A stretch of 13,927 nt of DNA from Bacillota bacterium (GCA_023387295.1 JAEWIG010000367.1:1-13927), one strand, 5' to 3'. Counted from the stretch's first letter, positions 1 through 7,999 are shown. Notes: generated from the sequence alone by a model not told the origin. Made by a program: numbers and translations.

Positions 1-1
1 A

Positions 2-3000
2 GAATATATAACATTCTATATACCCTTTAAAAATATTAAATTAGTTTTAGCATATACCTCAGATTGTGTAAAGCCAGACTTTTTGGTAACCTTAAGAAAT
101 TTGGTAGGAGAACAAAGAGATGAGTGGGAAAATACGGCGTTATTAAGTATTGTTTCAGAGCAATTAGATTCTATTCAAGGTGGGAGTAGTGATCTACAAA
201 AGGAGGGAATGCCCTTACATTCGTCATCTATTTTCGCTAAATTGAAAAGCGAAATTGAAAATAGTAGTCTAGAAAAAGTTGATCAAATAATATTGCTTGA
301 CAATCTTGATAATTTGATGACTGAACAATCTTTTCAAAAAATAACTTTTTTCGATTTTGAGGATATATTTGCTACCCTACAAAAAGGGGGAATAGAGGAT
401 GAAGAGTATTATAAATTTGGAATTTTTAAGGATCATGATTTAACCTCATTTAAGGGAAAAGAACAAAAGAAAAGATTACAGGAAAATAGAGAGTTTTTTG
501 ATTTTGTTAGAAAAGTGCACGAACTTGGTTATGAAAAAGAAGAATTAGAGAAAAAGTTTTCTCCAGAAGGAGCAAATGATTTAATAGGTGAAAAATGGCA
601 GGAGATTTTATTCTCAAAAGTTCATAAATATCATGAAGATTTTATAAAACAGCATAAAAAGAAAAAAATTGAGCTTAAGGGAATAAAGGTTATAGAAAAA
701 TTAAAGTATTGGGATAGACCGTTCAAAGAAACATCATCTGGACAGAGGAAAAGACATATTATTATTTTTAATCCCGATGAATTGGAGTGCATAGAACTAG
801 AAATCTCTTTCCAATTGGAGGGGGATGTGAAAAGTTTATCTTCTGAGTTTATAAATACTCCCAAAACCTTTGTCAAAAACTTAAGTTCAAAGGTTAAATT
901 ATCCAACATTAGCGCAAAAATTTTAACCGAAAAAAATAAACCGACATTCGTTCGTTTCTCATATAAACATGATAAAAAAAGTAGCTTAGGTGCTGAGTTT
1001 TTTATTGCTGTATTACCAATGGAACCAATATATTTAGATCTTTTTAAATCTAAATATATTATTGAACCGGGAACTGGTTATATTGAACTTCAGGCAGAAA
1101 CTGAGGAGCTAAACTTTAATGATGGACTTGATAAAAAGAAGGTTGAGATAAAAGAAGAAAATCAACTTGTAACTGTGACACAAGATGAGAAACTAACTGT
1201 TTTGCCTTTATCAGAGGCATTTAATGAAAATGATGAACTAAGATTTAAGATTAAATTTGAAAACGTAATAGTACCTATACTATTAAGAAATGAATTACCA
1301 GAATCTTTACCAATTAGTGGACAAAGGATTTGGAAACTAATTAGAGAGTACGGTAAGGATATCCAATGGGTGAAAGAAAATAATCGGTTAATACTAGAAA
1401 ACAGAGAGTTTTATTTCCATCCAGAATATCGACAGTATTTTGAATGGGAAGATAACTGGGTTGAGAATGGAATAAAATATGGAAGTGTAGAATCTGATCA
1501 ATTAATTTCAAAAGATATAATGTTAGGTGATAATCTCCGAGAGGCTTATAGTAGATTTATTACATATTTTAAATTTAGGAACTCTATACCAAGTCTTTGT
1601 ACTGTTACGGATGATTTTAGAAATAGAGCGATAGATTATTTATCTGAATATCAAAAGGAAATTGAAAGCTTCAAGGATGGTACACCAGCTGGACGTAAGG
1701 GAAGAGATTTATTTAAACTAGGTACCATTAGGTCACACGAAATGATTTATTTTACACCATTTCATCCAATTATGGTAGCTTTCAAATTAAAAATATTTGA
1801 ACTGTTACAAAGTGATGAGATTGATAGAAGTATTCTTAACAGACTTATTCCAGATTCTTTAATCCCGTTTCTATACGATGAGGATGAGATATTATATAGG
1901 CCAGATAATCAGCAAGCTGCAATGGAATGGTTAACATATAAACCAGTGAATAGGGTATCTGTAGCTGACTCGAATCAATATTTAGCTAAGGTTGTTAGTG
2001 ATAAGATTGTACAATTTAAAGAACACTTTTCTTATTTATTTATGCCTTGTTCTCAAGCACCTATACAGATAAATATTATTAATATTGCAAATGATATCGA
2101 GGTCCTTCGAGGAATACTTCAATGGATGTTAAAAGATATTGAAAAAGTTGGGTTTGCTATAAAACCAGTGGAAATTACTATATATAAAAATAAGAATGAA
2201 GAAAGTATATTTGATTTGTATGCTAGAGTAGAATCGGTTGAGGAGTTTGAACACTTATTTAATATAAGTTTAAAAACAAAAGATCTAGATGGAGAGGATA
2301 TACTTAGAATCATCAGAGCAAAGCTTTTCTTCTATAAACAAAAACCAGAAAGTGAATTAAAGTATGCTCATATATCCTTCTATAAAATGCATGCGCAGGA
2401 GCATCATGCTATTCAACCAATTAATGAAATGATTTCTGGCATTGCATTAGAGGGCTTATATTCAAGTGTTCCTTCGATGAGGGATGAAGAGAACTATAAA
2501 AGTGGTTTTGGAACGAAAACTTATAGTATTGAAAAAAGTAATTATCTAATAATGACTGCTTATCTAATTAATGAATTAGCAGCAAATATACGCAATGGTG
2601 GGAATGATAGTTACCGAAAGGGAGAGGCTATTTTTTCTAGAACAACTACAGCTGATGAGGACACTTTGGAGAAAATATTAACTTCCTCATATTGGGTTAC
2701 TTTCGTAGATCCAGCAATAGATTTGGAATTCTTTAATAATTACGATGGAAACCTAGTAGTAATTCATTACAGTGATCAATATTCTTCATCAAGTAGGTAC
2801 GATGCTATTACTGTTACAGATAAGTCAAAACAATACTACGCAGTTGTCGAAGAATTTCTTAGACAAAAGGATATTGAAGGAACTGAAATAAATGTTACAA
2901 ATACAATTAAGGCATTCAATACATTTAATGGAGAATGGCTTTTAAGAATAATTGGGAGTAAAGGGCACTATGACCGAGAAAAGTTGAGTATTATATCAGC

Positions 3001-3850
3001 AATTAAATATGCTGTTTCTTATTTTGACCATCCAGATATACTTTGGGTACCAGTCTCTATGGAAGAGGTTTTAAGAGTAGCTGGTGCTGTTAGTCTTAAT
3101 AAATCAGAAGGCATTTTTACTGCAAAAAATTTAGGTGTCAAAGGAAGTCATAGTGATGATTTGCTTTTGATAGGGCTTGAAAATTCTTATGGAGATATTA
3201 ATATTCATTTCTACCCTATTGAAGTAAAGATTGGTATTAATAAAGAAGATATTCTTGACAAAGCTAGGGTACAGGTACAGAAAACACAAAAATTAATATT
3301 TGATGCATTGATGGGAGAAATGGGTTCTAACTTTTCTAGAAAATTTTATCGTAACTTTTTTATACAATTATTCGTCTCGAATGCAAAAAAACTGGCACAG
3401 AGTAACTTTTGGATTGATAAAGGCTATGATTTATCCGATGAAATTATTGAAAAATTGCTTAAAGAACAATATTCTATTTCTACTAATTTAAAGAACTATA
3501 TTGGTAATGGAGCAATATTATCTTTCCAAAAAAACGCCTATCATCGAAGTGCATTATTAGAAGAGGATATATTATTACTAAATCTCACTGAGAAAGATGG
3601 TTATGAAGGGTTAATAACGCCAATTAAAGATATGAGACATTGGATACAAGAGACATCAAATGATTTTATTAAAGAAGAAATGTTATCTTGTCTCTATAAT
3701 CATAAGGAAAAAGAACAACTTTCTGACAATCAAAAAAAATATATTGAAACAGAATCTAATATAGTAGATTTAACAACAGATGAAGATTATTTAAGCGTGA
3801 AATGGATAGTAATGAGACTTCAATTTCAAAATATTCCTCAGAATTATTAA
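2..3850 (+). CDS. dptH: DptH-like phosphorothioation-dependent restriction protein, large N-terminal part (5' end outside window)
   Basis: The frame is open to the left edge, so the gene begins outside the window; the TTG at 83 is not a credible start because nothing upstream resembles a ribosome binding site. The visible part is 1282 residues. Counting residues from base 2, a PD-(D/E)XK-like nuclease signature lies near the C-terminus: D1052-D1053 before a hydrophobic strand (LLLIGL), then E1074-V-K1076, then a helix with Q1091 and Q1093. A segment reading FTPFHPIMVAFKL (bases about 1750-1790) resembles a conserved element of large HerA-associated restriction proteins. The Dpt family (DptF, DptG, DptH) restricts DNA lacking phosphorothioate marks, and dndD/dndE next door support that assignment. 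The frame ends 49 bases inside the following ATPase ORF, so the two probably belong to one ancestral protein of about 1700 residues. The family name rests on context, size and remembered family features, not on a search. Confidence 0.75.
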   Translation, partial: EYITFYIPFKNIKLVLAYTSDCVKPDFLVTLRNLVGEQRDEWENTALLSIVSEQLDSIQGGSSDLQKEGMPLHSSSIFAKLKSEIENSSLEKVDQIILLDNLDNLMTEQSFQKITFFDFEDIFATLQKGGIEDEEYYKFGIFKDHDLTSFKGKEQKKRLQENREFFDFVRKVHELGYEKEELEKKFSPEGANDLIGEKWQEILFSKVHKYHEDFIKQHKKKKIELKGIKVIEKLKYWDRPFKETSSGQRKRHIIIFNPDELECIELEISFQLEGDVKSLSSEFINTPKTFVKNLSSKVKLSNISAKILTEKNKPTFVRFSYKHDKKSSLGAEFFIAVLPMEPIYLDLFKSKYIIEPGTGYIELQAETEELNFNDGLDKKKVEIKEENQLVTVTQDEKLTVLPLSEAFNENDELRFKIKFENVIVPILLRNELPESLPISGQRIWKLIREYGKDIQWVKENNRLILENREFYFHPEYRQYFEWEDNWVENGIKYGSVESDQLISKDIMLGDNLREAYSRFITYFKFRNSIPSLCTVTDDFRNRAIDYLSEYQKEIESFKDGTPAGRKGRDLFKLGTIRSHEMIYFTPFHPIMVAFKLKIFELLQSDEIDRSILNRLIPDSLIPFLYDEDEILYRPDNQQAAMEWLTYKPVNRVSVADSNQYLAKVVSDKIVQFKEHFSYLFMPCSQAPIQINIINIANDIEVLRGILQWMLKDIEKVGFAIKPVEITIYKNKNEESIFDLYARVESVEEFEHLFNISLKTKDLDGEDILRIIRAKLFFYKQKPESELKYAHISFYKMHAQEHHAIQPINEMISGIALEGLYSSVPSMRDEENYKSGFGTKTYSIEKSNYLIMTAYLINELAANIRNGGNDSYRKGEAIFSRTTTADEDTLEKILTSSYWVTFVDPAIDLEFFNNYDGNLVVIHYSDQYSSSSRYDAITVTDKSKQYYAVVEEFLRQKDIEGTEINVTNTIKAFNTFNGEWLLRIIGSKGHYDREKLSIISAIKYAVSYFDHPDILWVPVSMEEVLRVAGAVSLNKSEGIFTAKNLGVKGSHSDDLLLIGLENSYGDINIHFYPIEVKIGINKEDILDKARVQVQKTQKLIFDALMGEMGSNFSRKFYRNFFIQLFVSNAKKLAQSNFWIDKGYDLSDEIIEKLLKEQYSISTNLKNYIGNGAILSFQKNAYHRSALLEEDILLLNLTEKDGYEGLITPIKDMRHWIQETSNDFIKEEMLSCLYNHKEKEQLSDNQKKYIETESNIVDLTTDEDYLSVKWIVMRLQFQNIPQNY

Positions 3851-5145
3851 AACATTACGGAGGAATAGAATTTAGTGAAGATGAAATCGATAAGCAAAAC
3901 GTTCAAATTAACAGCTCTAAAGGTGAAGATAATATAGGGAATGGGATTAAAAGCGAGAACCGAAATACAGAAAACAAACATCATGACCAATCTTTGGTTG
4001 ACTCACCTGATGAAATGTCTCAATTAGAAAATGCGAGAATAAAGATAGGCCGAGCTGAGAACTCGAACCGAGAAATTTTTTGGGAGTATGGTCATAAGGG
4101 TTTAGCTAACAGGCATTTGTTAATTTCTGGTAAATCAGGACAAGGAAAAACATACTTTATGCAATGTCTTTTGTTAGAAAAATCCAAGTTAGGTATACCT
4201 AGTATTGTAATTGATTATACTGAGGGGTTCTTACCTAACCAATTAGAACCAGAGTTTGTGGAGTTTTTAGGTGACAAATTAAAACAAAGAATAGTTTATA
4301 GTGAAAAGCTTCCTATTGATCCATTTCAAAAAAATGAAAGAGACATCGGTGGAATACAGTTACCAGAGTCAGGCACAGATGTAGCTGAAAGAATTAAAAG
4401 TGTTTTTGCTTCTGTATATAAAACACTAGGAATTCAACAACTGAATGCAATATATGAGGCCACTTTGCAAGGATTAAATTTATATGACAATAAAATGAAT
4501 TTAATTAGATTGAAGGAACTTCTAGAAGAAGATGGTTCATCATACGCTAAAACGGCATTATCACAGATTAGACCATTAATAGATCGAAATCCATTTAGTA
4601 ACGAAAATTCGATTAACTGGAATGATGTAGTCTCAAGTCAAGGTGAGGTCTTTATTATTCAACTAACGGGATTCCCGCGAGATGTCCAATTAATAATTAC
4701 CGAGTTTTTGTTGTGGGATCTTTGGAATTACTCCGTGCAAAACGGGAATAAAAATAAACCAATGCCAGTTGTAATGGATGAGGCACAGAATTTAGATCAT
4801 ACTGAAAAATCACCATCTGCAAGGATATTAACCGAAGGAAGAAAATTTGGCTGGTCTGCTTGGTATGCAACACAATTCTTGAAATCTCAGCTAGATTCAG
4901 ATGAGTTAGCGAGGTTACAAAATTCATCTCAGAAAATATTTTTTTCCCCGCCTGAACAAGAATTATCAAACATTGCAGCAAGTCTCTCTAATGATAGTAA
5001 GGAGAGGAAATATTGGGAAAGTAAATTGGGCTCACTAAAAAAGGGACAATGTATAGTACATGCTCCAATATTATTGGAAAACGTGGAATTATCTAATAAT
5101 CAGGTAACGGTTGTTGATATTATATCACTATCTGAAAGAAAATAA
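3802..5145 (+). CDS. dptH: HerA/FtsK-type ATPase, probably the C-terminal part of DptH
   Basis: This 447-residue ORF is a P-loop ATPase. Walker A is GKSGQGKT (residues 110-117). Walker B is PVVMDEAQNL, with D326-E327. A following segment (GWSAWYATQFLKSQL) matches the post-Walker-B region of HerA/VirB4/FtsK motors. The first 80 or so residues are polar, acidic and linker-like. Such motors translocate DNA, and in the Dpt restriction complex the ATPase is expected to drive or license cleavage. The ATG at 3802 has no Shine-Dalgarno sequence, and the frame is closed by TGA at 3781-3783, so independent initiation is poorly supported. It overlaps the upstream frame by 49 bases, shifted by -1. A one-base deletion in a single dptH between about 3784 and 3850 would produce exactly this arrangement. 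A naturally split two-subunit form, or frameshifting during translation, remains possible. The ORF ends five bases before a hairpin terminator shared with dndE. Confidence 0.8.
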   Translation: MDSNETSISKYSSELLKHYGGIEFSEDEIDKQNVQINSSKGEDNIGNGIKSENRNTENKHHDQSLVDSPDEMSQLENARIKIGRAENSNREIFWEYGHKGLANRHLLISGKSGQGKTYFMQCLLLEKSKLGIPSIVIDYTEGFLPNQLEPEFVEFLGDKLKQRIVYSEKLPIDPFQKNERDIGGIQLPESGTDVAERIKSVFASVYKTLGIQQLNAIYEATLQGLNLYDNKMNLIRLKELLEEDGSSYAKTALSQIRPLIDRNPFSNENSINWNDVVSSQGEVFIIQLTGFPRDVQLIITEFLLWDLWNYSVQNGNKNKPMPVVMDEAQNLDHTEKSPSARILTEGRKFGWSAWYATQFLKSQLDSDELARLQNSSQKIFFSPPEQELSNIAASLSNDSKERKYWESKLGSLKKGQCIVHAPILLENVELSNNQVTVVDIISLSERK

Positions 5146-5148
5146 GTG

Positions 5149-5171
5149 TGACCCACCATTTTGGTGGGTCA
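5149..5171. terminator. Bidirectional hairpin terminator between dptH and dndE
   Basis: GACCCACCA (5150-5158) pairs perfectly with TGGTGGGTC (5162-5170) around a three-T loop, and T5149-A5171 adds a tenth pair. On the + strand the stem is followed by ATTATTATAA. On the - strand it is followed by a T-rich stretch (ACACTTATTTTCTTTC). Neither tail is a pure U-tract, but the stem is strong and sits in the 29-base gap between two convergent genes. It probably ends both transcripts and limits antisense read-through. Confidence 0.8.
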
Positions 5172-5174
5172 TTA

Positions 5175-5543
5175 TTATAAAATAGTTAATCTTAGGTCTT
5201 CGATTGAAGTTTTATTACTAATCTCACTATATATAATACGTAATCCTTTTTCTATATAAGCAAGCATATGTTGATGTATTTCATCTTCGTCTACTGATTC
5301 ATTAATCTCATTTATTATAAGATGCTTGAACAATAAAAATTCTTTTCCTTTTATTATGCCTTCTGGAATCACCCATTTGTTACTACCCTTTTGAAATTCA
5401 TTTACTATAGCTCCATTGGAGACAGCTAGTCCTTTTGCGAAGGCTATCTTCACAGACATAGGCCTATCGATTTCTAGTAAAGTTGTAACATGGTCTAATA
5501 TTTCTTTTCCTTCTTCTGATAGAGACATCCTTTTATTTGACAA
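5175..5543 (-). CDS. dndE: DndE, DNA sulfur modification protein
   Basis: This 122-residue, mostly helical protein has the size and character of DndE, the small subunit of the DNA phosphorothioation machinery; structural work on the family describes binding of nicked DNA. Visible landmarks are an N-terminal helix (SLSEEGKEILDHVTTLLEI), a segment RPMSVKIAFAKGLAVSNG with basic residues, and a C-terminal helical part beginning LLFKHLIINE. The start is TTG at 5541-5543. A strong Shine-Dalgarno GAGGTGA (complement of 5550-5556) lies six bases upstream, while the next ATG, five codons in, has no usable spacing. That Shine-Dalgarno overlaps the stop codon and last codons of dndD, leaving only six intergenic bases, so translation is probably coupled to dndD. 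It is the last gene of the minus-strand operon. Identification leans on its position after dndD as well as on sequence. Confidence 0.82.
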   Translation of the reverse strand: MSNKRMSLSEEGKEILDHVTTLLEIDRPMSVKIAFAKGLAVSNGAIVNEFQKGSNKWVIPEGIIKGKEFLLFKHLIINEINESVDEDEIHQHMLAYIEKGLRIIYSEISNKTSIEDLRLTIL

Positions 5544-5549
5544 ATTTAC

Positions 5550-7562
5550 TCACCTCGTAAAATTAAAATAACCGTCCCTAATAATCGTATATTTTTTTTG
5601 TTCATCATAATCTAACATATATTGTTTATATGAATTGTTTTTCATAAGGTCTATATATTCCCCTGTAATTTCTGTATCAGTGGAAAGTATGATTACCTGT
5701 TCACTAAGTTCTTTGTAATAGTGATTAATTAAATGAGTTCTATGAAAACTATCTAATCTGCCAAGCGGTGTATCAATGACCATTGGAAGTGATAAATCTG
5801 AAGCCTTTGTGAGGGCCCAAATTAGAGCTGATGAAATCATCTGCATCTCACCAGCAGAACGATCTTGTATACTTATTTCTTGTAGTCGGTCATTATAAAG
5901 TCGTATCGAATAGGAGTTGATATCAAATTCGATCTTTCCAAACTCTTCTTGTTTTCTAAATAGTTTTGTAAGTATTTGAGAAAATTCTTCTTTAATATAC
6001 TCTGCTTTCATTCTTGTTACTTCAGATAAGTATTGCTCCATAGCTATGATTATCTGTTGAATTTGTACTAGTTCCCTTTGAAGTTCTTCTATATTATCAC
6101 CTTGGCCAGTCAACCGAGTTATGTTGTTCATTAATTGAGTTTTTTCCTCATTAGCGGTGTTTAACTTGCTATTTACTGATTTTAATCTAAGATTAATTTC
6201 TCCAGTTTTTCGGACTAACAAGTCTATTTTATTATTTTCTTCATCTGTGCTAACTGATTCTGGAGCATTGCGTATCTCCATTTCTAAATCATTTAATTCT
6301 TGTTGATATTTTTCAATTTTATTTACCAGTGAGATTGCTTTTGCTTTGTCTTTAATGGCGAAATTCATCAAATAATTAAAGTCACTATTAGATATATCAT
6401 GTATTTCTATAAAATCCTTAGGGACATCGTATCTTAAATTGTTCTCTAGCATCCAAATCTCTTCACCTATAGTCTTAATTTGTTCCAATTGCAACTGTGT
6501 CAAAGGGGGAGTAATATTCTTATCTAGTAATTTATTCATAAAATCATAATAGGGAGTTAACGAGGACTTTTGTAAAATACGTCTATGGTTTACCTCATTT
6601 TCATGCTTAAGACGTTTCTTTAAGTTCTGAATTTTATCTCGTAAAATAATACTAGTTATATTTTCCGTTAAGAACTGATTCAGTTCTTTTTTAGTCAATT
6701 CCAATTCTGTGGAGATGCTTGATTGGCGCTTAATAATTGCTTCCCGGGATTTTGAATTTTGTAGGAATTTATTGTTACGTTCCAGTTTAGCCTCTTTAAT
6801 TAAAGTATCATATTTTCGAATTTCCGCTAAGTGTTTATCTCTTTTAGACTCTAGCGTTACAATTGTCTGTTTAATAGTACTCAAGTTAGATTGTACACTT
6901 GCAAGCTGCTTTTGGCTTACGGACTTTGCTAACTTGTTTTCAAGTGTAGATTGTAATCTTCGAAGATCGTTTATTAGTTGTTTATATGCGTCCATCCCAG
7001 TTATTTTATGTATTGCTTCTTTCATTTCGCTCTTGTTTTGCCTTAGAATTATATCTTTTATTTCTTCTCCATCAAAAATAAAAAATGGAGCTGCATAAAA
7101 GGGGATAATACGATCAATAAAACGATTGTATGCTTCTATATTGTCAATCCTAGCATGCTTTGGAAATTTAGTACCGTGTTTTTTTATTTCCAACTTTCTT
7201 TCTTCATGTGTCATTCGTTTAAAATTATCAAAGTACCATTTAATTTTTATAGTCCAATCCTCTTGCGAATCTGTCTCTAGAGTAAGGGAAACTGAGCACT
7301 CCCTTCCGCCTTCATCAAAAAAAGTATTGTTTATAATATTTGAAAAGATACGTTTATACTCAGATTCAGATACACCTCTTTTACCAAACAAAATATAGAG
7401 AATGGCTTTAAGAATAGTAGTTTTACCTGCCCCATTTAATCCACCGAGTAAGATAATATTTTGCTTTTTTTCTACTCTAATTTCTTCAGGGATATACAAA
7501 TCAATTTCCTGATGCCCATAATAAGTTTTATAGTTATTAAATATTAATTTTTTTAGTAACAT
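5550..7562 (-). CDS. dndD: DndD, SMC/Rad50-like ATPase of DNA phosphorothioation
   Basis: This 670-residue protein has an SMC-like layout. The N-terminal head carries Walker A GLNGAGKT (residues 41-48). Long charged, leucine-rich coiled coils fill roughly residues 180-530. The C-terminal head carries the ABC signature RSAGEMQM (S569-G571-E572) and the Walker B strand PMVIDTPLGRLD with D597. The IDTPLGRLD form is what I recognise as typical of DndD. No CxxC zinc hook is visible between the coils; the only cysteine noticed is near residue 104. DndD is the ATPase of the Dnd complex and is thought to act on DNA structure or nicking while DndC, with sulfur supplied by DndA or another cysteine desulfurase, inserts sulfur into the backbone. 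The ATG has a clear AAGGTGA Shine-Dalgarno (complement of 7567-7573) four bases upstream. Sixteen bases separate it from the small upstream gene and six from dndE, so the three form one operon. Confidence 0.93.
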   Translation of the reverse strand: MLLKKLIFNNYKTYYGHQEIDLYIPEEIRVEKKQNIILLGGLNGAGKTTILKAILYILFGKRGVSESEYKRIFSNIINNTFFDEGGRECSVSLTLETDSQEDWTIKIKWYFDNFKRMTHEERKLEIKKHGTKFPKHARIDNIEAYNRFIDRIIPFYAAPFFIFDGEEIKDIILRQNKSEMKEAIHKITGMDAYKQLINDLRRLQSTLENKLAKSVSQKQLASVQSNLSTIKQTIVTLESKRDKHLAEIRKYDTLIKEAKLERNNKFLQNSKSREAIIKRQSSISTELELTKKELNQFLTENITSIILRDKIQNLKKRLKHENEVNHRRILQKSSLTPYYDFMNKLLDKNITPPLTQLQLEQIKTIGEEIWMLENNLRYDVPKDFIEIHDISNSDFNYLMNFAIKDKAKAISLVNKIEKYQQELNDLEMEIRNAPESVSTDEENNKIDLLVRKTGEINLRLKSVNSKLNTANEEKTQLMNNITRLTGQGDNIEELQRELVQIQQIIIAMEQYLSEVTRMKAEYIKEEFSQILTKLFRKQEEFGKIEFDINSYSIRLYNDRLQEISIQDRSAGEMQMISSALIWALTKASDLSLPMVIDTPLGRLDSFHRTHLINHYYKELSEQVIILSTDTEITGEYIDLMKNNSYKQYMLDYDEQKKYTIIRDGYFNFTR

Positions 7563-7578
7563 AAAATCACCTTGTCAT

Positions 7579-7758
7579 TTATTTTGTATAAATACGTATT
7601 ATTTCTTCATATTCTTTTGTTCTAGCGCCAGTTGAATAGTTTTCATAAGAAAGTCGTTTGGATGTTTTTAGTAGATCCTTTGCCAACTTTAATTGTATAT
7701 TATTGTTATTACAAATTTTCGCTAAGACCTCTAGCTCTCTTCTTTCCATTTCCTTCAA
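7579..7758 (-). CDS. Small Dnd-associated protein of unknown function
   Basis: This 59-residue, charged, helix-rich peptide is the first gene of the dnd minus-strand operon, 16 bases ahead of dndD. It resembles small proteins annotated as DNA-modification-system-associated that occur beside dndD in Gram-positive Dnd clusters; that link is from memory. It has an acidic/basic N-terminal helix (KEMERRELEVLAKI), a middle helix (LAKDLLKTSKRLSYEN) and a hydrophilic C-terminus ending in EEIIRIYTK. No signal peptide, cysteine motif or membrane segment is present. The start chosen is TTG at 7756-7758, because AAGGTGA (complement of 7764-7770) lies five bases upstream. The GTG three codons earlier is inside that Shine-Dalgarno and is therefore not usable. 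Position suggests a partner or regulator of DndD, but no activity can be read from the sequence. Confidence 0.75.
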   Translation of the reverse strand: MKEMERRELEVLAKICNNNNIQLKLAKDLLKTSKRLSYENYSTGARTKEYEEIIRIYTK

Positions 7759-7763
7759 TTTAC

Positions 7764-7770
7764 TCACCTT
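7764..7770 (-). promoter_or_regulatory. Shine-Dalgarno deciding the TTG start of the small Dnd gene
   Basis: The minus-strand sequence AAGGTGA sits five bases before TTG 7758-7756. It contains the alternative in-frame GTG at 7767-7765, which rules that codon out as the start. The same AAGGTGA/GAGGTGA pattern precedes dndD and dndE, showing consistent translation signals across the operon. Confidence 0.65.
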
Positions 7771-7800
7771 TTTAGTATGATTTTAGTCTCTAATGAAATT

Positions 7801-7837
7801 TTAACATAGAATCAGAATGCGATATATTATATGTTAA
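7801..7837. repeat. Inverted repeat in the divergent intergenic region, candidate operator
   Basis: TTAACATA (7801-7808) and TATGTTAA (7830-7837) are perfect 8-base inverted arms separated by 21 bases. The right arm overlaps a perfect minus-strand TATAAT (complement of 7826-7831), about 70 bases upstream of the small Dnd gene. Wide spacing makes a hairpin unlikely and is more like two half-sites for a dimeric regulator of the dnd operon. The flanks are AT-rich, so chance symmetry cannot be excluded. Confidence 0.35.
7826..7831 (-). promoter_or_regulatory. Candidate -10 element of the dnd minus-strand operon
   Basis: The minus-strand hexamer is a perfect TATAAT. The best -35-like sequence, TTGAAA (complement of 7853-7858), is 21 bases away, too far for an ideal sigma-A promoter; at 17 bases only AAGATA is found. 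The element is in the right place to start the small gene-dndD-dndE transcript, but the poor -35 keeps confidence low. Confidence 0.35.
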
Positions 7838-7862
7838 TATTTTACTATTATCTTTCAATCCC

Positions 7863-7890
7863 TTAGAATAATCTGTTACTATTATATTAT
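7863..7890 (+). promoter_or_regulatory. Candidate promoter for the McrBC-like genes
   Basis: TTAGAA (7863-7868) and TATTAT (7885-7890) are 16 bases apart, giving an expected transcript start near 7897, just ahead of a good ribosome binding site. The -35 matches the consensus at only three of six positions. This region also faces the dnd operon promoter, so the two units are divergently transcribed from about 230 bases of intergenic DNA. Confidence 0.3.
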
Positions 7891-7914
7891 GAAAATGGGA
7901 GAAAAGGATGTAGG

Positions 7915-7977
7915 TTGAAGTGTTATTTGAGACTTTTTGATTATTTAGCTAAAGTGCGTAAGCAAAAGAAATATTAA
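7915..7977 (+). CDS. Possible 20-residue leader or small protein ahead of the McrB-like gene
   Basis: A TTG-initiated frame of 20 codons ends in TAA. It is preceded by AAGGA (7904-7908) with six bases between that and the start codon. The predicted peptide is strongly basic at its C-terminus (ending KVRKQKKY), with a short aromatic/hydrophobic N-terminal half. It would be the first frame on the mRNA and stops 22 bases before the next gene. It could be a leader peptide, a real small protein or chance. Only the ribosome binding site and position support it. Confidence 0.25.
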   Translation: MKCYLRLFDYLAKVRKQKKY

Positions 7978-7999
7978 TAGATGAATAGTTGGTGAAATT

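Noticed and set aside
83..85. TTG start for the first large ORF
   Set aside because: The frame is open all the way to the window edge and there is no ribosome binding site before this TTG, so the gene starts further left.
5157..5171. 15-base match (CATTTTGGTGGGTCA) between the dptH/dndE terminator and the McrB-like gene at 8448-8462
   Set aside because: The second copy lacks the opposing hairpin arm and encodes the FWWVN part of the EVE-like domain; one match of this length in 14 kb can arise by chance.
6709..7398. Two + strand ORFs inside dndD
   Set aside because: Both lie antisense to conserved dndD coding sequence and have the hydrophobic, serine-rich look of shadow frames.
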